Source: Microbacterium arabinogalactanolyticum (GTDB taxonomy: Bacteria; Actinomycetota; Actinomycetes; Actinomycetales; Microbacteriaceae). Taken from it: DNA of 64,000 bases. Both the position numbers and the translations under genes were made by a program. Under the pieces are notes generated by a model, which had not been told where the DNA came from, did no database searches, and saw only the letters and a list, made by a program, of their open reading frames with translations. Positions 41,944-49,932 of this stretch are shown piece by piece. The stretch is taken from positions 1,267,150-1,331,149 of the forward strand of contig NZ_BRZC01000004.1 in NCBI RefSeq assembly GCF_030268005.1. The letters run 5' to 3'. The stretch's first letter is position 1. Every line of letters begins with the position of its first letter.

Positions 41944-42024
41944 CCTCGCCGCCCCTGCTGAGCTACCTCGCCCCTGTTCATTCACGTAGATGAGCAGGGG
42001 CGACGTAGCTGGGCAGGGGCGAGG
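41944..42024. repeat. Long imperfect palindrome with repeated word in each arm
   Basis: Arms 41944-41981 (CCTCGCCGCCCCTGCTGAGC and on) and 41990-42024 (ATGAGCAGGGGCGACGTAGC and on) pair over about 34 bp around an 8-base loop. Each arm holds two copies of the word CTCGCCCCTG (or its complement). It follows the flotillin terminator in a 225-bp gap. Confidence 0.75.
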
Positions 42025-42102
42025 ACAACGGTGGGCCGGCCGGCGCGCGCCGAGCGCCGGAGTTCGCGGATTGCTGCGAAGACCGCTCCGTACACTCGAA
42101 GC

Positions 42103-42633
42103 ATGACGATGCCGAACCAGCTCCCCTACGCCGTCTTCTCGGGAGCTCTCGTCGATCGCGCGACCGGAGGCTGGAATCCTGCGCAGGCGGTCGTCGGGCA
42201 GGGCCTGGTGACGCTGTGGGTCGCCACCCCCGCCGGCTGGGTGCAGCATTTCAGCGTGCCTGCGAGCGAGGTGGTCGTGAAGTCGGCCGCCCAGCGCATC
42301 ACCCTGGTCGTGCGCGGCCAGAGCTACCCGATCCTCGCGGACCCGGCGGCGGTCGACCGGGCCGTCAGGCTCAACGTCACCGGCATCACGGGCAACATCA
42401 CCGGCTCCCCCATCCTCGAGACGGCGAGCACCGCGGGACGGCTCGCGAACCAGGCGTCCGCCGCGCAGGCGTTCAGCGCCGGCGGCGGCTCGCAGTTCCT
42501 CGCGGCCTCGCGCGCGTCCGGAGCCCGCGTCTCACGCCTGGGCTACCCCGCGATCATGGCCATCGGCTGCGGCACTGCCCTGATCATCGCTGTGGTCACG
42601 CTCGTCGTCGCCGCTGTGATCATCAACATGTAG
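42103..42633 (+). CDS. Tail-anchored membrane protein of unknown function
   Basis: 176 residues. A beta-rich N-terminal half (YAVFSGALVDRATGGWNPAQ to LVVRGQSYPILAD), a low-complexity Ser/Ala linker (RLANQASAAQAFSAGGGSQF), and one C-terminal helix, YPAIMAIGCGTALIIAVVTLVVAAVI, that would anchor it with the body in the cytoplasm. TACACT lies 7-12 bases before the ATG, consistent with a leaderless mRNA. Not a family I recognise. Confidence 0.75.
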   Translation: MTMPNQLPYAVFSGALVDRATGGWNPAQAVVGQGLVTLWVATPAGWVQHFSVPASEVVVKSAAQRITLVVRGQSYPILADPAAVDRAVRLNVTGITGNITGSPILETASTAGRLANQASAAQAFSAGGGSQFLAASRASGARVSRLGYPAIMAIGCGTALIIAVVTLVVAAVIINM

Positions 42634-42683
42634 CGCGGAGGCGCAGCGCGGCAGGAAGCCGCCCCGCACGGCAGACTGGGTGC

Positions 42684-45233
42684 ATGCCCGCCTTCGATCT
42701 CGCCGCGATCGGCGCGGGGCTGTCGTTCACGGATGCCCTGCCGGCGCTGTCCGCAGCGCTCGACACCAGCGCCGCGGTCGTCGTGAGCGCCCCTCCCGGC
42801 ACCGGCAAGACGACGCTGGTGCCGCCGCTGCTGGCCTCGCGCACCACGGGTCGTGTGATCGTCACGCAGCCGCGTCGGGTCGCCGCCCGTGCCGCCGCGC
42901 GCCGGCTCGCGCAGCTGGACGGGTCCGTCCTCGGTGACCGCGTCGGCTTCACGGTCCGCGGCGAGCGCGCGGTCGGCCGCGACACACGCGTGGAGTTCGT
43001 CACGGCCGGAGTGCTGCTGCGGCGGATGCTGGATGATCCGGGGCTCGACGGGGTGGACGCCGTGATCATCGACGAAGTGCACGAGCGGGCGCTGGAGACC
43101 GACCTGCTGATCGGCCTGCTCGGTGAGGCGCGTGAGCTGCGCGAGGACCTCGTGCTGATCGCCATGTCGGCCACGCTCGACGCCGCGCGCATCGCCGCCG
43201 TTCTCGGTACGGATGCCGCCCCCGCCCCGGTCGTGGACCACGACGTGCCCGCGTTCCCCTTGACCGAGCGCTGGGCGCCGAGCCCCGCACCGCGCCTGGA
43301 CGAGCGTGGGGTGACGTGGGCGTTCCTGGATCATGTCGCGCGGACCACGGCATCCGCTGCCCGCGACCTGACCCACGAGGACCCCACCGCCGACGTGCTC
43401 GTGTTCGCACCGGGTGCCCGTGAGGTGTCCGAGATCGCCGGCCGCCTCCGCGATGCGGGCGGCGGCTTCGACGTGCGGGAACTGCACGGGCAGATCCGCG
43501 CGGCAGACCAGGATGCCGTGATCCGCGGCCGCGGCCCCGAGGATCCACCCCGGATCATCGTGACGACATCCCTCGCGGAGTCGTCGCTCACCGTGCCGGG
43601 CGTGCGCCTGGTCGTCGACAGCTGCCTGGCCCGGCATCCGGTGCGTGATGCGGCGCGCGGCATGAGCGGGCTGGTCACCTCGGCGGCATCGCGCTCGTCC
43701 TGCGTGCAGCGCGCGGGACGAGCCACCCGTCAAGGTCCGGGAACCGTGATCCGCTGCGTGGACGAGCGCAGCTACGCTGCCGCGCCCGCCCGCCCCGCGC
43801 CCGAGATCACCACCACCGATCTCGCCGACGCCGCACTTCTGCTGGCCTGCTGGGGTGCGCCCGGGGGCACCGGACTGCGGCTGATCGATCCGCTGCCCGC
43901 CGACAGCCTCGCCGACGCCGTCCGCGTGCTGCACGGACTCGGCGCGATCGACGCCGACGGACGCGCCACCGAGGAGGGACGGTCGCTTGCGCGCATCCCC
44001 ACCGATCCGCGCCTCGCCCGCGCGCTGCGCGACGGCGGGCCGCTGGTCGGCGCGCGACTCGCCGCCGAGGTCGTCGCACTGCTGGGCGGGGACCTGCGCA
44101 TCGCGGATGCCGATGCGGCGCACGCCCTCGTCTCCCTGCGCGGCGGACGCACCCCCGACGCCCGGCGCTGGAGCCGCGATGCAGACCGTCTCGAACGACT
44201 GGTGCCGGCGACGCCGGGCATCCGGGTCGACCTCGACGGCGTGGGCCTGGTCATCGCGCTGGCGTTCCCGGAGCGGATCGCCCGCCGCATGGATCGATCA
44301 TCCGACGGGGCGACGTTCCTGCTGGCCTCGGGCACGCGCGCGGGAGTGCGCGGTCCGCTCGCGGATGCCGAGTGGCTCGCCGTCGCCGACGTCGCCCGCG
44401 CTTCCGGACGCGCGGCGGCCGGCTCCGGTGCGGTCGTGCGCGCCGCCGCCGTGCTCTCGGAGGCGCAGATGGAGCACGCCGCGAGCCATCTGATGACAGA
44501 CCGGGTCGAGGCCGAGTTCGCGGGTTCCCGCGTGCAGGCCCGACGCGAACGCCGGGTCGGCGCGATCGTGCGGGCATCGGTGCCGGTGCGGGCATCGGCT
44601 GACGAGGGCAGGGACGCTGTGCGGCGCGCCCTGCGCCGCGAAGGGCTGGGGCTGTTCGCCTGGCGGGATGCCGCGGACGAGCTGCGGCGCCGCCTGGCAC
44701 TGCTGCATCGGGAGCTGGGCGCGCCCTGGCCCGATGTATCGGATGCCGGCCTGCTCGCGGCCATCGACGCCTGGCTGGCGCCCGAGCTCGACGCCCTGGC
44801 GGGAGGGACGCCGGCGGATCGGCTGGACCTGGCCTCCGCGCTGCGACGCCTGCTGCCGTGGCCGGAGGCGGTGCGGTTCGACGAGCTGGCGCCGGAGCGC
44901 CTCGAGGTGCCGAGCGGCTCCCGCATCCGCGTCGCCTACCCACCGCTCGACGACCCGACGGCGCGGCCGGTGGTCGCGGTGAAGCTGCAGGAGTGCTTCG
45001 GCTGGGCCGAGACACCACGACTGGTCGACGGCCGCGTGCCGGTGCTGTTCCATCTGCTCTCCCCAGCCGGGCGGCAGCTGGCCGTCACCGACGATCTGGC
45101 CTCCTTCTGGTCGGGACCGTACGCGCAGGTGCGCGCCGAGATGCGCGGACGGTACCCCAAGCATCCGTGGCCCGAGGACCCCTGGGCGGCCGCCCCCACC
45201 CGGCACACGAAGAACCGCGCCGCGCGCGGCTGA
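42684..45233 (+). CDS. hrpB: ATP-dependent RNA helicase HrpB
   Basis: 849-residue DEAH/RHA helicase. SAPPGTGKTTL (P-loop, residues 36-45), IIDEVHERALETD (DEVH box, about 128), MSATLDAARIA (motif III), TSLAESSLTVPGVRLVVDS and SCVQRAGRATRQGPG (motifs V and VI) are all present. The HrpB C-terminal domain follows and ends with FWSGPYAQVRAEMRGRYPKHPWPEDP, a family hallmark. Cellular role uncertain even in model species; possible roles in RNA turnover or ribosome work are suggested by the fold. Confidence 0.95.
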   Translation: MPAFDLAAIGAGLSFTDALPALSAALDTSAAVVVSAPPGTGKTTLVPPLLASRTTGRVIVTQPRRVAARAAARRLAQLDGSVLGDRVGFTVRGERAVGRDTRVEFVTAGVLLRRMLDDPGLDGVDAVIIDEVHERALETDLLIGLLGEARELREDLVLIAMSATLDAARIAAVLGTDAAPAPVVDHDVPAFPLTERWAPSPAPRLDERGVTWAFLDHVARTTASAARDLTHEDPTADVLVFAPGAREVSEIAGRLRDAGGGFDVRELHGQIRAADQDAVIRGRGPEDPPRIIVTTSLAESSLTVPGVRLVVDSCLARHPVRDAARGMSGLVTSAASRSSCVQRAGRATRQGPGTVIRCVDERSYAAAPARPAPEITTTDLADAALLLACWGAPGGTGLRLIDPLPADSLADAVRVLHGLGAIDADGRATEEGRSLARIPTDPRLARALRDGGPLVGARLAAEVVALLGGDLRIADADAAHALVSLRGGRTPDARRWSRDADRLERLVPATPGIRVDLDGVGLVIALAFPERIARRMDRSSDGATFLLASGTRAGVRGPLADAEWLAVADVARASGRAAAGSGAVVRAAAVLSEAQMEHAASHLMTDRVEAEFAGSRVQARRERRVGAIVRASVPVRASADEGRDAVRRALRREGLGLFAWRDAADELRRRLALLHRELGAPWPDVSDAGLLAAIDAWLAPELDALAGGTPADRLDLASALRRLLPWPEAVRFDELAPERLEVPSGSRIRVAYPPLDDPTARPVVAVKLQECFGWAETPRLVDGRVPVLFHLLSPAGRQLAVTDDLASFWSGPYAQVRAEMRGRYPKHPWPEDPWAAAPTRHTKNRAARG

Positions 45234-45254
45234 GCCCTGCCACCGCCCCGGTCA

Positions 45255-45319
45255 GCGGACGTTGTCCCGATCAGCGGGCCGATCGGCCGCATCCGTCCGG
45301 GAATCGGGACTTCGTCCGC
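45255..45319. repeat. Imperfect palindrome between convergent hrpB and ABC permease genes
   Basis: GCGGACGTTGTCCCGAT (45255-45271) pairs with ATCGGGACTTCGTCCGC (45303-45319), mismatched only at a central TT. The interior contains a second perfect palindrome GGCCGATCGGCC (45278-45289). Candidate two-way terminator. Confidence 0.7.
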
Positions 45320-45353
45320 GGATCGGGCGACGGATGCTGGCCATCGGACGGCC

Positions 45354-46082
45354 TCACGGCGTGCGGCGGCGCAGCGTGAGCGGCGCCAGCACCAGGCATC
45401 CGACCGCGAAGGCCGCGACGATCAGCAGCGGCGCGCCGACATCCCAGCCCTCGTCGCCTTTCGTGACGGCCTGGATGGCGTCGATCGCATGGCTGAGCGG
45501 CAGCCAGTCGGAGATGGCGTAGAGCACGTCGGGCATCTGATCGCGAGGCATGAACAGGCCGCCGAGGATGATCTGCGGGAACACCAGCACCGGCATGAAC
45601 TGCACGGCCTGGAACTCGGTCTGCGCGAACGCGCTGGCCAGCAGTCCGAGGGCGGTGCCGAGCACGGCATCCAGCACCGCCACCGCGCCCAGCTGCCACA
45701 GCGGCCCGTCGACGGTCAGCCCGCACGCGTACACGGCGAACGCGACCGTGATGACCGCCTGCAGGATCGCCATGAGCCCGAACGCGAGCGCGTAGCCGAG
45801 GATGAAGTCGGCCTTGCCGAGCGGCGTGGTCATCAGCCGCTCGAGCGTACCGGAGCGCCGCTCGCGCAGCGTGGTGATCGACGTGATCAGGAACATCACG
45901 ATGAACGGGAACAGCGCCAGGATCGCGCCACCGAACCTGTCGAACACCCCATCCTGATCCGCGAACAGCCAGGCGAACAGGCCGACCAGCAGGCTGGGCG
46001 CCACGAGCATGAGCGCGATCGAACGCGGATCGTGGCGCAGCTGCTGCAGCACACGGCCGGCCGTGGCGAAGGTGCGCTTCAT
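45354..46082 (-). CDS. ABC-2 type transporter permease
   Basis: 242 residues, six membrane segments, of the DrrB/NodJ-like group. RERRSGTLERLMTTPLGKADFILGY is the coupling-loop signature (ExxxGTxExLxxTP), and FMPVLVFPQIILGGLFMPRDQMPDVLYAISDWLPLSHAIDA is the family C-terminal motif. Exports drugs or lipids with the adjacent ATPase, whose stop overlaps its start by 4 bp. Confidence 0.93.
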   Translation of the reverse strand: MKRTFATAGRVLQQLRHDPRSIALMLVAPSLLVGLFAWLFADQDGVFDRFGGAILALFPFIVMFLITSITTLRERRSGTLERLMTTPLGKADFILGYALAFGLMAILQAVITVAFAVYACGLTVDGPLWQLGAVAVLDAVLGTALGLLASAFAQTEFQAVQFMPVLVFPQIILGGLFMPRDQMPDVLYAISDWLPLSHAIDAIQAVTKGDEGWDVGAPLLIVAAFAVGCLVLAPLTLRRRTP

Positions 46083-46867
46083 CGCTCCACCTCCTGGCCG
46101 TGATCCTTCTCGCGTTCCCTCTCGCGCTCACGCAGCGAGCGACGCGTCTCGTGGCCGGTGTCACGGCGGATCAGCGTGAGGAACGCCGCCTCGGCGTCCG
46201 TCTGCCCGGTGTCAGCGAGCAGCTGCTGCGGCGTGGTGTCGGCGATGATCCGGCCGTCGCGCATGAGCAGCAGCCGGTCGCAGCGCAGCGCCTCGTCCAT
46301 CACGTGGCTGGAGACGAGCATGGTGGTGCCGGCGTCGGCGATCTCGCGGAACAGCGTCCACAGCTCAGATCGCAGCACGGGGTCCAGGCCCACCGTCGGC
46401 TCGTCGAGGACGACGAGCTCCGGGGTACCCAGCAGCGCTGCACCGAGGGACACCCGGTTCAGCTGACCACCGCTGAGCGCATCGACCGCCTGGTTCGCGT
46501 GTGGGGCGAGCCCCACCTGGGTCAGCACCCGGTCGACGTCGTCTCGCGGCGCACCGAGGACGGATGCGAAGTAGCGCAGGTTCTCGCGGACGGTCAGGTC
46601 GGTGTACACGGCGGAGCCCTGGGTGCCGTAGGAGACGCGCCGCCGCAGGCCGCGGGCGCCCGCGGCCTCACCGAGCACGGTGACGCTGCCGCCGTGGGTG
46701 CGCTGCACGCCGACGATCGAGCGCATGAGCGTGGTCTTGCCGCATCCGGACGGCCCGAGCAGACCGATCACCTGCCCACGCGGAATGCGAAGCGACAACC
46801 CGTCGAACACGTCGTGACGCCCGCGCCGCACCCGCAGCCCGTCGATCACCACCGCATCATCGCTCAT
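46079..46867 (-). CDS. ABC transporter ATP-binding protein (exporter)
   Basis: 262 residues. Walker A GPSGCGKTTL near residue 39, signature LSGGQLNRVSLGAALLG, Walker B LVVLDEPTVGLDP and switch SSHVMDEALRCD. The VGLDP plus EALRCD arrangement suits DrrA-type exporters. The C-terminal tail is a run of alternating Arg and Glu (REREREREKDHGQE) that looks like an unstructured charged extension. First gene of a two-gene exporter operon. Confidence 0.94.
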   Translation of the reverse strand: MSDDAVVIDGLRVRRGRHDVFDGLSLRIPRGQVIGLLGPSGCGKTTLMRSIVGVQRTHGGSVTVLGEAAGARGLRRRVSYGTQGSAVYTDLTVRENLRYFASVLGAPRDDVDRVLTQVGLAPHANQAVDALSGGQLNRVSLGAALLGTPELVVLDEPTVGLDPVLRSELWTLFREIADAGTTMLVSSHVMDEALRCDRLLLMRDGRIIADTTPQQLLADTGQTDAEAAFLTLIRRDTGHETRRSLREREREREKDHGQEVER

Positions 46868-46940
46868 GCGATGAATTATTCACCTCGCGCGGGGCGCTGG
46901 ACAGTGCCCTCCGACGGGATCAGCGACCCGGAACGGATGC

Positions 46941-48437
46941 TCAGCACTCGATGACGTTCACCGCGAGGCCGCCCTCGCTGGTCTCCTTGTACTTCGTCGA
47001 CATGTCCAGGCCGGTCTGGCGCATGGTCTCGACCACGGCATCCAGTGACACATAGTGCTCGCCGTCGCCGCGCAGCGCGAGGCGGGCGGCCGTGACGGCG
47101 GTGGACGCCGCGATCGCGTTGCGCTCGATGCACGGGATCTGCACGAGTCCGCCGATCGGGTCGCACGTGAGGCCCAGGTGGTGCTCCATCGCGATCTCGG
47201 CGGCGTTCTCGATCTGCCGGTTCGTACCGCCCATCACGGCGGTCAGGCCACCGGCGGCCATCGCGCACGCCGATCCGACCTCGGCCTGGCATCCGCCCTC
47301 GGCACCCGAGATCGACGCGTTCGCCTTGAACAGCGAGCCGAGTGCGGTGGCGGTCAGCAGGAATCGGCGGATGCCCCGGCGGCGGTTCGCCTCGGCGATG
47401 ACGTCGGGGTCGTCGATGGCGCCGACGGCGATCAGCGACGCCTCCGCGCCGAAACCGAGCAGGGCGCTGCCGACGAGCTCGCCGTAGGGCGTCACCGCGT
47501 TGCCGACGCCGAGTCCGGAGTCGGCGAGGAAGCGCCACCAGTACATCGCGACGGCGGGGAGGATTCCCGCCGCCCCGTTGGTCGGCGCGGTCACGACCCG
47601 TCCGCCGGCGGCGTTCTCCTCGTTGACGGCGAGAGCGAACGCACCGAGCCACTCCCCCGGCACCTGCGCGTGGCCGTCGGATTCGACGGCCTCCAGCTGC
47701 TCGCGGATGTCATTGGCGCGGCGCTTCACCTTGAGGATGCCCGGCAGTGTGCCGCCGGTGTGCAGGCCGGCCTCGACGCAGGCGCGCATGGCGTCCCAGA
47801 TCGCGTCGAGTCCGGCCGCCACCTCCTCCTCGCTGCGGACGGCGGTCTCGTTCAGGCGCGCGAGCTCGGCGATCGACAGCCCGTTCTCGTCGCACAGGGC
47901 GAGCAGCGAGGCCGCGTCGTCGTAGGGGAACGGCTGGACGGCCGCGGTGACGCGCGCTTCCTCGCCGTCGCGGCGGATGAACCCGCCGCCGATGGAGTAG
48001 TAGATCTGCTCGGCGACCGTCCCGCCCTCGGCATCCAGCGCGCGCAGCGTCATCGCGTTCGGATGCCCCGGCAGGCGGGTGCGCGGAATGAAGACGACGT
48101 CGTCCTTCGCGAAGTCGATCGGGTACCGCCCGGCGAGGTTCAGTCGCTGCCCCTCCGGCCACCCCTGCCACGCGGCGCGCACGTCATCCGGGTCGCACGT
48201 CTCGGGGTGCAGGCCCTGCAGCCCCGCGACCACGGCATCCGGAGTGCCATGACCGAGCCCGGTGGCGCCCAGCGAGCCGAACAGCTCGCAGGTGACGCGC
48301 GTCACGCGGTCGAGCGTCCCCTCGGCCTCCAGGCGCGCGGCGAAGTCGACTCCGGCGCGCATCGGGCCGACGGTATGGGAGCTCGAGGGCCCCACTCCGA
48401 TGGAGAACAGGTCGAAGGCCGAGACGTACGCAGTCAC
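46941..48437 (-). CDS. sdaA: L-serine dehydratase (iron-sulfur dependent)
   Basis: 498-residue enzyme that turns L-serine into pyruvate and ammonia. Beta domain at the start ([24 protein letters not shown]); the catalytic alpha domain has [24 protein letters not shown] and [18 protein letters not shown]. Cys residues in [11 protein letters not shown] and [14 protein letters not shown] are the expected [4Fe-4S] ligands, all kept. Single-chain type, as usual in actinobacteria. Upstream gene is divergent. Confidence 0.96.
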   Translation of the reverse strand: MTAYVSAFDLFSIGVGPSSSHTVGPMRAGVDFAARLEAEGTLDRVTRVTCELFGSLGATGLGHGTPDAVVAGLQGLHPETCDPDDVRAAWQGWPEGQRLNLAGRYPIDFAKDDVVFIPRTRLPGHPNAMTLRALDAEGGTVAEQIYYSIGGGFIRRDGEEARVTAAVQPFPYDDAASLLALCDENGLSIAELARLNETAVRSEEEVAAGLDAIWDAMRACVEAGLHTGGTLPGILKVKRRANDIREQLEAVESDGHAQVPGEWLGAFALAVNEENAAGGRVVTAPTNGAAGILPAVAMYWWRFLADSGLGVGNAVTPYGELVGSALLGFGAEASLIAVGAIDDPDVIAEANRRRGIRRFLLTATALGSLFKANASISGAEGGCQAEVGSACAMAAGGLTAVMGGTNRQIENAAEIAMEHHLGLTCDPIGGLVQIPCIERNAIAASTAVTAARLALRGDGEHYVSLDAVVETMRQTGLDMSTKYKETSEGGLAVNVIEC

Positions 48438-48532
48438 CCCTCCAGCCTAGGCCTGCGCGGCCCTGTCGAGGCCGCTCTCCCGCCTGGCGGAACGGCGTGA
48501 AGGCCGCCCCGCGAAAAAGATTCCGGCGGATC

Positions 48533-48559
48533 GGTCACACTTCCTCCGCGCCGGTCGTC
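48533..48559 (+). promoter_or_regulatory. ECF41-like promoter of the second CMD gene
   Basis: GGTCACA (48533-48539), a 16-base spacer and CGTC (48556-48559), 8 bp before the ATG. Shares GTCACACTTCC and spacing with the site at 23255. No ribosome site follows, so the mRNA is nearly leaderless. Confidence 0.68.
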
Positions 48560-48567
48560 CCCTCTGT

Positions 48568-49059
48568 ATGAACCAGAACACGAACACCACCAGCACCGTC
48601 ATCGAGCACAAGGCCCGCATGCCGCACCCCGCGTTCCTGCTCGAGGGCGGGATCGACGCCCTCACCGGAGTGAACCGCATCGCGCAGTCCTCGGGCCTGC
48701 CGGACGCGCTGCTGCAGCTGGTCTCCCTGCGCGCCAGTCAGCTCAACGGCTGCAGCTGGTGCGTGGTGGACCACACGAAGCAGCTGCTCGACGGCGGCGG
48801 CGCACCGGAGCACGTCGCCGCCATCGCCGCCTGGCGGGATGCCCCGTACTTCACCGCCCGCGAGCGCGCCGCCCTCGCCTTCACCGAGGCGCTGACCCGT
48901 CTCGCCGACCACCACGACCCGGTCTCCGATGAGCTGTGGGCCGAGATGCTCGACTGCTTCGACCGACGGGAGATCTCGGGACTGCTGTTCGAGATCGGCG
49001 CCATCAACGTGTGGAATCGCATCAACGCGGCGATCCGCCAGCCGGCCGGCGCGCGCTGA
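48568..49059 (+). CDS. Carboxymuconolactone decarboxylase/AhpD-like protein (second copy)
   Basis: 163 residues. SLRASQLNGCSWCVVDHTKQ carries Cys62, Cys65 and His69, the CxxCxxxH redox motif, as in the copy at 23321. LEGGIDALTGVNRIAQSSGLP and LLFEIGAINVWNRINAAIRQPA flank it. Directly before an ECF sigma gene and behind an ECF41-like promoter. Probably a reductase or peroxidase-type stress protein by family. Confidence 0.92.
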   Translation: MNQNTNTTSTVIEHKARMPHPAFLLEGGIDALTGVNRIAQSSGLPDALLQLVSLRASQLNGCSWCVVDHTKQLLDGGGAPEHVAAIAAWRDAPYFTARERAALAFTEALTRLADHHDPVSDELWAEMLDCFDRREISGLLFEIGAINVWNRINAAIRQPAGAR

Positions 49060-49089
49060 CGATAGCTTGCCCTGCGGAACGGAGCACAC

Positions 49090-49929
49090 ATGCCGATGAC
49101 CGAGCCCGATGAGATCTTCGAGACGCACCGCAGATATCTGACTGCGGTCGCCTACCGGATGCTCGGCTCGCACGCCGACGCGGAGGATGCGGTGCAGGAG
49201 GCCTGGATCCGGGCCTCCGGCACCGCAGCCGAGGCGGACGACCCGCGGGCGTGGCTGACGAAGACGGTGAGCCGCATCTGCCTGGATCAGCTGCGTGCGC
49301 GCGGCCGGCGGCAGGAGAACCCCCTCGATCTTCTCCCCGACGTCGAGCGGGCGCCGGCCGACGCCGACCCGACGGTGCGCGCCGAGAGCGCCGACCGCGT
49401 CGGCTACGCGCTGATGCTGGTGCTCGATCAGCTGACCCCCGACGAGCGTCTCGCTTATGTGCTGCATGACGTGTTCGGACTGTCCTTCGACGAGGTCGCG
49501 CCCATCGTGGAGCGGACGCCGCCCGCCGCGCGCAAGCTGGCGAGCCGCGCGCGCGACCGGGTGCGCGGTGCCGCACCGAGGGATGCCGATCAGGCAGCCA
49601 CCCGCGCGCAGCGACGGGCCGTCGTCGACGCCTTCCTGGCGGCGGCGCGCGACGGCGACTTCGCAGGGCTGCTCGCCGTGCTGCACCCCGACGTCGAGTT
49701 CCACCTGGATCAGGGTGCCGACGGCATCCGGATCGTCCGCGGAGCGGAGAAGGTGGCGGCATCCGCCGCCGCGTTCCACCGGTACGCGACGGGCTACGAC
49801 TTCGAGATCGTGGAGCTGGTCGACGGGTTCGCCGTCGTCGCGATCGACGACGGCGTCCCCGTCTCGCTGCTGTCCTTCACCTCCGAGGGCGAGCGCATCA
49901 CGGTGATGGAGACGCGCGAGCTGCGCTGA
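49090..49929 (+). CDS. ECF sigma factor with SnoaL-like extension (SigJ-like)
   Basis: 279 residues. Region 2 FETHRRYLTAVAYRMLGSHADAEDAVQEAW, region 4 LSFDEVAPIVERTPPAARKLASRARDRV, then an extension of about 110 residues (FLAAARDGDFAGLLAVLHPDVEFHLDQ). It lacks the WLPEP, DGGG and NPDKL motifs seen in the first copy, so it is a divergent relative. It follows a CMD gene with an ECF41-like promoter. The start at 49090 has a GGAG site about 10 bases upstream. Confidence 0.92.
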   Translation: MPMTEPDEIFETHRRYLTAVAYRMLGSHADAEDAVQEAWIRASGTAAEADDPRAWLTKTVSRICLDQLRARGRRQENPLDLLPDVERAPADADPTVRAESADRVGYALMLVLDQLTPDERLAYVLHDVFGLSFDEVAPIVERTPPAARKLASRARDRVRGAAPRDADQAATRAQRRAVVDAFLAAARDGDFAGLLAVLHPDVEFHLDQGADGIRIVRGAEKVAASAAAFHRYATGYDFEIVELVDGFAVVAIDDGVPVSLLSFTSEGERITVMETRELR

Positions 49930-49932
49930 GGG

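Noticed and set aside
39936..41981. A 681-residue Gly/Leu-rich open frame antisense to the flotillin gene
   Set aside because: The repeats mirror the EA-rich coiled coil of the flotillin read backwards; the sense gene has a ribosome site, SPFH domain and terminator.
7832..45319. The palindromes as CRISPR or as copies of one mobile repeat
   Set aside because: Each locus has a different sequence, no regular spacers and no cas genes; only the architecture recurs.
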